A DNA stretch of 64,000 bases from Adiantum capillus-veneris (taxonomy: Eukaryota > Streptophyta > Polypodiopsida > Polypodiales > Pteridaceae): contig CM043962.1 of assembly GCA_014529385.2 (NCBI GenBank), positions 53,775,905 through 53,839,904 on the forward strand, given 5' to 3'. The notes beneath the pieces are model-generated. The model searched no databases. It was not told the origin of the DNA and saw only the letters and a program-made list of their open reading frames with translations. The position numbers were made by a program, and so were the translations under genes. This document shows, piece by piece, positions 53,901 through 64,000 of this stretch; the first letter of the stretch is position 1, and every line of letters begins with the position of its first letter.

Positions 53901-54199
53901 TGACCCTTGCTTCACAATTTCACACAGACTCGAAGCCTTGACACACTCTCTCTCATCTAGAAATCACTAGAGATCAAGCTCTAGTTGCTTAAATTAAACG
54001 GTAATTAGCCTGATCCTTCTTAATTAGCAACGCTAGATTAACATATTTTCTTAATAAATTAAAGATTAGTCCTATGTATACTCAAAAATTCTCTCTTAAT
54101 TAAATATTCTCTGTTGATTGTTGTAATTAAATTAAGGGATATTAAGCTAATTAATTATTATATCATATTAGGACTGAAATTGTTCATATTGACCATAAA

Positions 54200-56040
54200 T
54201 TAATGGGAATTATACTAATTAAATTTAGATAATATTGAGATAATTATCAGAGCTGCATTGGAATGTCATTAAGCTAGGAAAATTATCTTATAATTTTTTG
54301 AGTAATTTTCATAATTAATCTTGCAGAATTACACTATTTTTTAGAGGAAAATAAAGGGAAAAATAATCAAATTGATTCAAAATGCTTTGAGTTATTTATC
54401 AGAAGTTAATTATATGTTAGAAAACCCGTGATAGTTATGTTAACCTCAGATAATTAATTTATCTAATTATTGTAGCAGAATTACTCTAATTTTAGGATAA
54501 ATTAAAAGGGGAAAATTGGCAAATTGATTTAAAATGCTTTGAGCTATTTATAAGAGGTTAATTACATGTTAGAGAACCCGTGATATTTATTTTAACCTTA
54601 GATAATTAATTTACCTAATTATTTTAGCAAACTTACTCTGTTTTTAGGACAAATTAAAAAGGGAAAATTAGCAAATTAATTTAAAATGCTTTGAATTATT
54701 TATCAGAGGTTAATTACATATTAAAAAACCTGTGATAATTATGTTAATCTCAGATAATTAATTTACCTAAACATTATAGCAGAATTACACTGTTCTTGGA
54801 AAAAATTAAAAGGGGAAATTAGCAAATTCATTCAAAATGCTTTGATTTATTTTTCAGAGATTAATTACATCTTAGAAAACCCGTGATAATTATGTTAACC
54901 TCGGATAATTAGTTTACTTAATTATCTTAGTAAAATTACACAATTTTTAGGACAAATTAAGAGGGAGAAGATAGCAAATTGATTTAAAATGCTTCTATAT
55001 GATTATCAAAGGTTAATTACATGTTAGGAAACCCGTGATAATTATGTTAGCCTCAGATAATTAGTTTACATAATTATCTTAGCCAAATTACATTGTTTTC
55101 AGGACAAATGAAAAGGAGGAAAATAGCAAATTGGTTCACAATGCTGTAAGATAATTATCAAAGGTTAATTACATTTTAATTACCTATGTCAATCTCAGAT
55201 AATTAGTTTATCTAATTATCTTAGTAGAATTACATTGTTTTTAGGACAAATTAAAAGGGGAAAAATAGCAAATTGATTCAAAATGCTTTAAGATAATTAT
55301 TAGAGGTTAACTACATTAGAGGAAACCCATGATAATTATGTTAAACTGAAATAATTAGTTTACCTAATTATCTTAGCAGAATTACACTATTTTTAAGACA
55401 AATTAAAAGGGAAAAATAGTAAATTGATTGAAAATGCTTTAAGATAATTATCAGAGGTTTATTACATCTTAGGAAATCCATGATAATTATCTTAGCCACA
55501 GATAATTATCCTATTAGAAAATCACTATTATTGAAGGTAAATTAAAGGAGAAAATTAGTAAATCATGTGCTATGATTACATGTTGTTTATCAAAGCTAGA
55601 TTATAGGATAAAAAGAGCTTGATAATTATGTCAAGGTTAGAAAAGTAGTATAGATATTTATCTAGGTCAAATTATACTAATTCTAGCTAAAAACTAAAGA
55701 GGAAAATTAGTAAATCATGCTATATGATTACATGCTATTTTTAAAAGCTAGATTGCATGATGAAAAGTCCGTGATAATTATGTCAAGGTTAGAAACTTAG
55801 TATAGATATTTATCTAAGTCAAAATATACTAATTTTGGTTGAAATTTCAAGGGGGAAATTAGTAAGTCATGTTATATGATTATATTGTATTTATCACAGT
55901 TAGATTACATAATAAAGAGGCCGTGTTAATTATGTCAAGGTGAGAAAAGTAGTATAAATATTTATTTAAGTCAAATTATCCTAATTTTAGTTGAAAATTG
56001 AAGATGGAAATTATATAATTAAGTTGGAAAATGATGAGAT
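54200..56040 (+). repeat. 152-bp tandem array in a long leader
   Basis: The phrase CCCGTGATA(A)TTATG recurs at 54425, 54577, 54729, 54880 and 55032 (152-bp period), then with variants at 55326 and 55477. Each unit also has CTAATTAT, AGAATTACACT, GGACAAATTAAAAGGG and AAAATGCTTTGA. From about 55560 the units diverge (TCATGCTATATGATTACATG) but keep similar spacing. About 10-11 units, very AT-rich, lie between the TATA box and the MAPKR-like start. Confidence 0.85.
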
Positions 56041-56550
56041 AATTATTAGAGGTAAAAAGTATCCTTATCTACTTGATAATTAAGCCATAATTTATTTAGT
56101 AAGTTTAAAAAATTATAATTGACTAAAAGTCCTATTTTTTACCAAAGATTAATTAGAAATAAAAGACTTGCGGTGAAAAGTTTTTAGGAAAATTATAGTA
56201 AGTGTAAACTTATGATATAAAGTTGAGAAAATTAAACCATTAAGATAAAATAAATAGAATAAATATTAAGCTCAAAATCAGTAGATTCTAAGCTTAAAAT
56301 TTGATAAAACAATTAGGAAAAAGATATAAAAAATTAGAAGAAAATTAGGAGAGCTTAGAAAACCCTTAAGGAAGCTGTGAAAAAAGTTATCATGCCTATA
56401 TAGACAAATAAGAAATTACTAGGTGAAGAATTTACCAATTAAGACTATAAATTTAACCTTGGATGGGTTACGGTGGAATAGAAAGGTTAAGTTTAGATTT
56501 TGAATTATTTACCTAATGATTAGACGTCCTTTTTATAAGAATAAGAAGTT

Positions 56551-56713
56551 TTGGCACCTAAAAGAACCCGAGCCAATCCTACATCTGATGATGAGGGTAG
56601 AGCTCTAAAGAGAACTAGAGCATCACACGACGATGAAGCTGGGCCACGGTAGGCCGCCTACGGAAGAGAGTCTTCAGATGCCAGCGCAACAACAGATAGC
56701 CGATCAATCCCAG
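56551..56713 (+). pseudogene. Candidate first gag exon (APKR...) with splice donor
   Basis: From TTG at 56551 (ATG expected) the frame reads APKRTRANPTSDDEGRAL then KRTRASHDDEAG, meets a TAG at 56650, and continues with RESSDASATTDSRSIP up to CAG|GTGGGT at 56713/56714, a donor match. The APKR start, short length and following donor mirror 14164-13984. Relic of a spliced gag is plausible; unproven. Confidence 0.35.
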
Positions 56714-58600
56714 GTGGGTTTCCCATTATTCAATTAAGTCTTTAAATAGTTTAAGTTCTTTTATAAGTTAGCACTGCATACGTAAGGAGTGAGTAAGAAT
56801 CAGAAAAGGAATAATTGACCAAAAAAAAAAAACGAAAGGTAACTTCCAACGTGCATTTGTTTATAATGTAGGAAATAATTGTTTGGGTTAAAACTGGTTG
56901 AATTAGGAAAGATATGATTGATCATCCTTAAGACAGCTTGTCTCAAGACACCTCCGACTCCTTGGTATAAATTGATGATAATGATGGCTTTCTAACCACG
57001 GATAAGTCGGTTACCCCCCATGAACAATGAGTCTCTACTCTGTGTCATGTCTTGGTGTTTCTACATAAGTTAGGATACCGTTTTTTATCCTAGGGGAGCC
57101 GCCCGGTTGTATGGGCAACCGGTTTGGTGTATGGGCACCCAGAACCTTGGGTGGGGGTTTATCCACTCCGGATTATGAATAAGGAATGGGTGTCGTTTTT
57201 TTCACCCTTAGGTGGTCTTGAGACAAGAAGAGTACTGGTCATGGTTATTATGGATAATGTTTTGATTGACAGTACCCTGTCTTAAGTTTAAAGATGTCTG
57301 TTTGCTAAAAGAATGTTTTCAATACTATTTTCAAGGGCTGTTTTAATAAAATTATGTTATGAAGGATAAAAGGAATCATTATTTTAATTGTGATAAGAAT
57401 GTGATAGTAATTAAATAACAAAATAATCATGTGTGAGTGTGGGGTGGTAAGTGGGGATTGACTAAGGTTGTCAATCATGGATGGGTGGACCTGATTAGTC
57501 AGGTAACTATCCATCCCTGCGCATTAAAACGTTTAGAAAACTTCTTCACTTGGAAGAGGAGTCCACCAGCGGCTATGCCCTCATATCTATTAGGGGGGGA
57601 AAAGCGTTGGTTGAGGATACCTTAGCCCAATTGTGGCAGTTATAGGGCCGAAATAGTTTTTTGGACTTTTAATATGTTGTCCCGTTTCCGCTGCGAGACA
57701 GGACTAGGTCTTCTTCTAAGGCTATAGACCCAAGCCATTGTCAATGGTAAAGGTCTATTCCTTGGATTTTTCTTGTTTAGAGACTCTGATTTTTATCAGA
57801 CCTAGAGACCTGTCAAGGATCCCATCCCGATCTTGGTATTTGCGGGTTGGTAACCTTACAAGAAATGTCGCGCAAAAGAGGCCGAAAACTCTCTCTACGA
57901 AGGCTCCAAGTGGAAATGAGGTGGTTTTAGCCTACCCTGGATATCTATACCTGGACTTCCCGAACCAAATTTCCCTAGATTCCCCCGTTAGTCCTACTAG
58001 GCTGTGAAATCTATGTTAAACTCAAAAATTTCCGTGATCAGATTCCTGTAGCTCATTCTGCAAGAATTTTGCAAAAGTAGGCCTGGTCGCCTAATTTAGC
58101 CTTCTCGCTTCCGTCTTCTGATTTCATTGAAAAATTTTCTACTTGTCCGCCTTGTCCTTCTGATCACCATCATGTCTTCAATTTTTCCATCTGCGCTTTC
58201 TTGCTATTTATTATTAATTTTGACCTATTTATTTGGAAAAATGGAAGAAAATAGCAAAATTCTCTAAAAAAAGCAAAGTAAAAATCTGGTAATTCAAAAA
58301 ATCACTTGAAAAATGTAGCTTTATTATTTTTTGTCGGATTTCTCCATTTTAAGCCTCCTTATCAACAAAAATGATGAAAAATACTCAAAAAGGACTATTT
58401 TTGATGATTTTCTGATAGTATATACACTATTTACACTCATCGGGAAGATATTATCAATGAATTTTCCCTTGTTGATGACTTATAAGGGCATTATTAGGTA
58501 ATTTTTCAAAAAATCACACGTTAACATGGACTTTTTTCTCCCTCTTCAAACATTGCCCTTAATTACTTAGTACTTAGTGCTCTTCACTTAGTGCCCTTCC
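56714..58600. other. Intron-like or spacer region, nothing firm
   Basis: Contains GCCGCCCGGTTGTATGGGCAACCGG with an internal CGGTTG...CAACCG stem near 57110, and a repeated GTATGGGCA(A/C)CC. ORFs at 57437-57625 and 57738-58007 lack family motifs. 58140-58600 is AT-rich. Confidence 0.35.
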
Positions 58601-59760
58601 ACCCCTCCTAGATGGCGTACTCCGGGAGGACTGCGTGCATGGGTTGAACAATTGTGTCTATGCATCGCCGTGATTGGATCTACCATGATATGAAGATCAA
58701 TGCAATTCAAACCAATATGTTGTGCAAGAGCTGGGTCTTGAGTAAATAACTCAAGGGTTTTCGATATCGAGGTTTGCTGCTGATGTTTTCCAAAGAGAAA
58801 ATCTTGTAGTCTTTGTGCTCTCTATTTGATTGTACCATCAGGGTGTTTTAGCACGCTGATTGCTTGAGTTGTTGATAACACATTAGACTGTTGTCGAGCT
58901 TTTTCTTTCCATTGGTAGCTTGGTCGGCTTGGTGTCGCATGGTGTGGTGGAGTTTGTTGAGACTTAACTTGCCACTATTTGATTGGTTTCGCGGTGTGTA
59001 GAGAAGATAAGTGCCCTTTTTTCTTCCAAACCCTTTTCATGTTAGGTTCCTTGCTCGTATATGCTCGATTCTGTGCTCGAATCCTTGGAACCGTCTTATG
59101 TTTCTTAGGTGAAGTTTTAGGCACCCAGATCTGAATTGGTTTATCCTTAAGTTGTGCTTTTGGTACCCAAATTTTCCCGACTCCTTGCATGCTACTTGTA
59201 GCATTGGTTTTTCGAGGAGATGGAGAAGATTTTCTTCGTGGGTTGGTCTTTTGATTGCATCTTTTCCATTCCTCTTTGCTTGGTGCAATTGGAACAATGA
59301 GTTGCCCTCCTCTAGGCCATAGCTTTGGCTGATTCGTATCCCAATCTAGTACTTCTTTGTATGTACGCATCCAAGGAATGCCAAGAATCATCAACTCATT
59401 CATGTGTTCATCTGGCAATCATACAAACTGATGCGAACATGAAAATCCATGTACTACCAAGTTCAAGTTGACTACTCCCAATGTTGGAGTTGGATTCTTG
59501 TTGCATCCTTTGATTGTCATGATTCATGTGGTCAATGCTTGACTTGTTGCCTTCTTGTATGTGGAATAACTGACTGCATTCACTCTAGATCCTATGTCTA
59601 CCAAAGAATTGGTGCTATGATTGTTGAGTTGTACTTTGATGCGTAGATCCATTCCATGTAACCAGTCATCATCTGTTGAAACTGCGTTTTTAGGTAATTC
59701 CCATTGTCATCATCTATTTCCAAAGTGTTGATGGGAATCGGTATCTGTTGATTCTTGAGA
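58600..59760 (-). pseudogene. Protease-like domain and tail downstream of integrase
   Basis: Directly after the integrase C-terminus, the minus strand stays readable. From 59700 it gives LVDIGSRVNAVSY, an aspartic protease active site with Ile for Thr/Ser, then PDEHMNELMILGIPWMRTYKEVLDWD, the flap/C-terminal motif. The 147-codon ORF (59418-58975) goes on with two WVPK-containing segments (KIWVPKAQ, QIWVPKTS), and further readable text runs to a stop near 58605. A protease after the integrase is the reverse of normal gypsy order. A second, truncated element fused here is the main alternative. Confidence 0.6.
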
Positions 59761-61582
59761 GCGACTTTACGCTTGAGTACTCAAAGTCTATCTTCCTCTT
59801 GGGCTTCATCAATAACCTGTTGTGGCTTCATCTTTCTTTGTTTGGCTACATGCATTCTCTCTATCAATTCATTGGTTAGTGGCAAATTGTATTTCTTTAA
59901 ACGACATCCACTAATCCAATTAGCCATTGGTTCACCATCTAGGGTGGACAATTTCACTGCTCCATTTGGAGATACATCTTCAATGATGAATGGTCAGTTT
60001 TCCTTTTTCTTAAACTTGGGAATATGTTGCTTAAGGAAATAGACTAGAACTAAGTCCCCTTTCTTGAAATTTTTTGTGATTAAGTGGGAATCAAAAAACT
60101 GTTTTTGTTTCCGCTTTTGTGCATGGATATGAGCTACAGCAGTTAGCCTTTGCTCGTCTAGCTTTTCCAAACCTTCAAATCTTTCTGACAATTCATGTCC
60201 AGTCCACTCAAGATTCTGTGCTACCCTTAATGTCGGCAATACAAATTCTATTGGCAGTATGGCATCAAGACTATAAACAAGGTTAAAGGGTGTAGCATTT
60301 AGAGCTGTTTTGAATGAAACTTGATAAGCCCATAGAGCAGCATGGAGATTCATTTTCAAGTCTGTCCTTCCTGAACTAACCACTTTGGTCAGTACCGAGC
60401 TAAGAATTTTATTTGTATGCTCAGCTTTTCCGTTTGCTTGTGGGTGATAGGGAGCTGATTTGTTATGGATGATCATAAACTCATTAAGCAAATACTCTAT
60501 TACCTCATTGTGGAAATGAGTTCCCCGATCACTGACAATCTCTATTGGCAGTCCATATCTTATGAATACGTACTTATATAAGAATGCAGCAGTGGTTCTG
60601 GTATCATTCTTTTGAGTCGCTTTAGCCTCGGTCCACTTGGTCAAATAGTCCGTAGCTACAATGATATATTGAGCTTGGGTTCTATAAGCAGGTGGCCGTA
60701 TCGGTCCAACAAAATCTATACCCCATTTTGCGAAGGCTCTAGCCCCCATCATTGGTCTTAAGGGCATGTTGTCTACTCGTGTTGGCATTTTTGCTCGTTG
60801 AAAAGCATCACACCTCTGAACATATTCTTTGGCATCGGTAAAAAGTGTTGGCCACCATATGCCTACCATCAAGATTGCTCTTGCAGTGGTCTCACTAGAA
60901 AAGTGACCTCCAGCTAATCCAGCATGTTCTTGTTCTATAATCGGAATATACTCGTTTTCATTTGCACAAAGACGCAAATGTTGATCTTTACCTCTCCGAT
61001 ACAATTGGTTCCCAATAAGAGAATAGTCTCTTGCTTCAATTTCAATTGCTCTTTGACGGCGTTTACTCATATCCTCAGGAAATGTTCGGCTCGATAAGTA
61101 AGTAACCAAATAATTACTCCACTTAGGAACATGTGACATTTGAAACAATGTTACATGAGGAATGGGTGGTTGTTTTTGACATTGAGGGCAATCTTTTACA
61201 AAAGATCTAACATCTCTCCTCATAGCGGCCAAAATATTCCAAGTCTCAAGATTTGTTGCATAGTTTGGTCTTCTGCAAAGTGAATTCCTACTATGGTAGC
61301 ATGTGCTTGACTTAGGTATTGATCCTTTTCTTCAGGGTTAATGCATAAAAGAAACATCCCATCTTGATTTCTTTTATATAGCCTTCCAGCTAGTAATTGA
61401 TACATAGCCGATTGCTCGATTAAATCAATTGTGATAGGAAGTGGTGAATCCACTTGAGCTGTTGTCATCAATGACACAATTTTTTCCGACCGTCTAGGTA
61501 TCATTTTCATGGAGAACAAATAGGCATCTGGTAGATCATCGTCTACCCCTTTAGGTGATTTCCCTGAAACAATCCTTGACAA
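59761..61582 (-). pseudogene. Gypsy integrase with two zinc-binding modules
   Basis: Frame 61582-61220 carries a first H2C2-like module (AHATIVGIHFAED ... then, across a frameshift near 61225, VKDCPQCQ). Frame 61232-59994 then has a spacer (KRRQRAIEIEARDYSLIGNQLYRRG) and a second module (EHAGLAGGHFSSET ... RCDAFQR, last Cys replaced by Phe). The core follows with all catalytic residues: KWGIDFVGPI, VSDRGTHF, PYHPQANGKAEHTNK. The C-terminal domain continues past a stop at 59994 to about 59800 (GPFIIEDVSPNGAVKL). The duplication of the zinc module is the unusual point. Confidence 0.8.
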
Positions 61583-61594
61583 ATAACCTGCTCG

Positions 61595-62572
61595 TTAGTG
61601 TGTAGTGCCTTTTTTTACAACCACAGTGAAATCAAATTCAAGAAGAATGATGAACCATCTCAATATTCTCCCTGTGCTGCATGGCTTGTTGACCAAATAT
61701 AACAAGGCTTGGTGGTCCACAAAGAACACAAACTTGTTGGCTAGTAGGTAATGTCTATACTTTTTAACGACATAGATCATTCCTAGTCCTTCCCTTTCAA
61801 TGGTGGCGTAATTCTTTTCTGCCATGTTCAATTGTCGGCTGGCATAAGAAATAGGAAAGTCAATTTTTCCCTCTCCTGGTTGGGCTAGTATACAACCAAT
61901 AGAAAAGTTTGAAGCATCTACATGTACGTGGAATACCTTATCCCAATCGGGTGCTTTCAATATTGGAGCTGAGGTGAGAGCTTGCTGAAGCTTCATGAAG
62001 GATTCTTCACATGCTTCAGTCCATTCAAAGTGCATAATCAAGCTATCCATGGGTTTTGCAATTATAGCATACATGTAGATCAAGCGTTGGTAATATCCAC
62101 AATGTCCCATGAAAGCTTGTACCCCCTTGACTGTTGTTGGTCTGGGCAATTCAACAATGACATGAATCTTTTCAATATCGGTAGCTATGTCATTTTTAGT
62201 CACTATATGTCCAAGATTTTTCCCTTGTCTTTCCATGAATGTGCATTTTTTAGGATTTAAGCAAATCCTATAAAGTCTACACTTCTCGAATACCTTTTTG
62301 AGGTGTTCAAAATGATCAGCCCGGATTGACGAATGTACGCATAGATCATCCATGTATACTTCCAAGAATTTCCGAAGATACTCTTTGAAAGCATGGCTCA
62401 TCAATCTTTGAAATGTTTCTGGAGCATTAGTTAATCCAAACGGCATAACCCGATAGGCAAATATATCCCATTCTATTGCAAAAATAGTTTTATGCTGATC
62501 TTTTGGGTCAACCAAAAGTTGATTGTATCCCAAAAAACCATCTAAGAAGCTGTAGGCTTCTTTTCCTGCCAC
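61595..62572 (-). pseudogene. Gypsy reverse transcriptase and RNase H
   Basis: Open for 325 codons. RT palm motifs are SFLDGFLGYNQL, MPFGLTNAPETFQRLM and catalytic EVYMDDLCVHS; thumb follows (VKGVQAFMGHCGYYQR). RNase H runs from FHVHVDASNFSIGCILAQ through EKNYATIEREGLGMIYVVKKYRHYL to FFVDHQALLYLV. It ends KKGTTH and a stop; the same frame resumes 4 codons later in the integrase segment, so a single nonsense change separates them. Otherwise this is among the better preserved RTs in the window. Confidence 0.9.
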
Positions 62573-62639
62573 TCATTCTACAACATGCTCAATTATTGGA
62601 AGAGGAAAGTTTTCTCTAATGGTAGCTGCATTCACTTTT

Positions 62640-64000
62640 TTGAGATTAACACACTCGTAATTTCCCATTCTTCTTAGGTACTACCAAAATTGGAGACACC
62701 AAATCTGTGTGTTCAATTTTGTAAATGAATTCGGCTTCCTTCAGTTTTTCAATCTCTTCTTTGATCTTTCTAGCAAATGTTTCGTTATAAGTGTATGGTC
62801 TCTGTCTACTTGGTTTTGCATCGTCTCTCATGGGTATAGTATGTTGACAGATTTTTGGATCGACACCCTTGAGATCCTTGTAAGACCAAGCGAAGATATC
62901 CCGGTATTCCTTTAACAAGCTCAACAAAATCTTTTCTTCTTCTTCTATTAGGTCATTTGCAATGTAAGTTGGTCTAAGCTCTTCTTCTCGTTCAGCCAAG
63001 TCTACCCTTTTAGCGCTTTCAGGTCCTTCGTAAGACTCGCCTTGTTTTCGCAGTTCCCTAACAAGTTTTTCGATTATGATTTTACGATCTTGGAGAGTAT
63101 AGTTTTTGTAATGGGATGGAAAATGCATTACATCCTTACCATCCTCTTCTGTGGTTTCCATTTCAGTTGTGTATATCTTCTTTAGAGCTTTTTTCAACTC
63201 TTGATATTTCTTTTTCTGCTTGACTCTAGTCATGAGTGGTTTTTTATCCTGATGTTCTTCGTGAGTACCCTTCCTTGCTTTTCTCGATATCTGAGACATT
63301 TTTGAGTTTCTGGTTGAAGGATATCTGTCCGTTATTTTGTCCTTGACACAATCATTAGCATCTATCTGCATCAATAATTGTGTTTTACTGGAGATTGATG
63401 GCATAGGTTGTGCTTTCACAATATTGGTGTCTCTCTTTCGTCTATACCATCTTCGTCTTCTGGATTTCTGGTTTGCAAAGTCAAAAAACTTTTCCTCCCC
63501 TCCCTTTAAGAGTAACCGAGCTCTCGTATGATCTTTTTCTGACCCCGAATCTTTTGAGGTAGCTGAGTGTTCATCTAACTCATCAGTTGCATCGTAATAG
63601 AGGTCAGAAAAGACCTGTTGAGCTTTCATCAAGTCCTTTGTTTCCTCATCTTTGTTTTCAATGTTAAGGATTGACATCATTTGGATGGAAATTATGTCGT
63701 AGCCATCCTCATTGCAAAATTGAGTAGGCATAGACGTATTCACACATACATCCATTGTCGCTAAAATTTGAGTCCACTCGAATGGTTCGAATAAATGCTC
63801 TGGAAAGGGTTCCGGTATGTAGGCTTCGTCTGTACAATCCCTTTCTAGGATACATTCCTCTCATCTTAAGCTTCCATTATCTGAAGCTCCGCACATCCAA
63901 ATAGGAGTGTCTTTGTTTAACCAAGATGGGAGTTTAGTTTCAGCCGAAGAGACTGAATCAAAATCTTGGATGGGTGTTTTCAAGACATCTCTATAGGTGT
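62640..64000 (-). pseudogene. Gypsy pol N-terminal spacer and RT fingers (continues off the window)
   Basis: The 369-codon ORF (63755-62646) ends with the RT start: DIFAWSYKDLKGVDPKICQH, then RPYTYNETFARKIKEEIEKL and ILVVPKKNGKLRVC. A frameshift near 62640 leads to the palm. Upstream is a long charged spacer (SRRRRWYRRKRD, KKKYQELKKALKKIY) with no known domain. Readable text continues to the window edge (EAYIPEPFPEHLF; ETKLPSWLNKDTPIW) with a stop near 63860. No protease is seen upstream of RT within the window. Confidence 0.75.

Overview
The window looks like repeat-rich, intergenic land-plant nuclear DNA. The organism is probably a fern or another non-flowering plant with a large genome. 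This is inference: the one convincing cellular gene is an intronless PLS-class pentatricopeptide repeat (PPR) protein with a recently amplified 102-residue module, the rest is mainly plant-type Ty1/copia and Ty3/gypsy LTR retrotransposons, and long (CT)n tracts are scattered throughout. Nothing resembles a bacterial operon, CRISPR array, rRNA or complete tRNA gene.

Layout. 1-900: a strong fold-back flanked by direct repeats, plus a decayed ORF. 925-5560: satellite A, unit about 110 bp, each unit carrying a palindrome centred on CTTAAG. 5596-8496: the 3' half of a gypsy chromovirus relic (minus strand), cut inside the reverse transcriptase active site by a (CT)33 tract. 8570-10170: satellite B, a roughly 385-bp higher-order array that shares satellite A's palindrome. 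11507-14370: a minus-strand gypsy gag relic with TATA box, short MAPKR start exon, candidate splice donor and a row of small hairpins. 14604-18028: an internally deleted copia element with LTRs, PBS and PPT. 19172-19530: a MITE with CACTA-like ends and a tRNA-like internal promoter. 19771-21588: the PPR gene. 21600-25670: repeats and decayed sequence.

24771-42290 is a nested stack. The oldest layer is a decayed plus-strand gypsy element. It was interrupted by a minus-strand gypsy element (25674-31825; LTRs, PBS, PPT, near-perfect 5-bp target duplication) and later by a minus-strand copia element (32361-37901; LTRs that read as identical, perfect AAGGT duplication). The young copia is nevertheless defective in pol.

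42970-43460 holds a very long CT tract, a 21-G run and a perfect 20-bp hairpin. 46841-47990 is a copia LTR plus RNase H stub. 48691-52100 is an LTR, PPT and an unrecognised coiled-coil ORF of roughly 1,000 codons with no visible pol. 53893-56713 is a plus-strand TATA box, a leader containing a 152-bp tandem array, and a possible gag start exon. 58600-64000 (continuing off the right edge) is a minus-strand gypsy pol with two zinc-binding modules before the integrase core and a protease-like domain after the integrase.

Apart from the PPR gene, almost every coding stretch is a transposon remnant with stops, frameshifts or lost catalytic residues. The points most worth following up are the unrecognised coiled-coil LTR element, the odd pol architecture at the right edge, the two satellites sharing one palindrome, and the recently mobilised but broken copia element.
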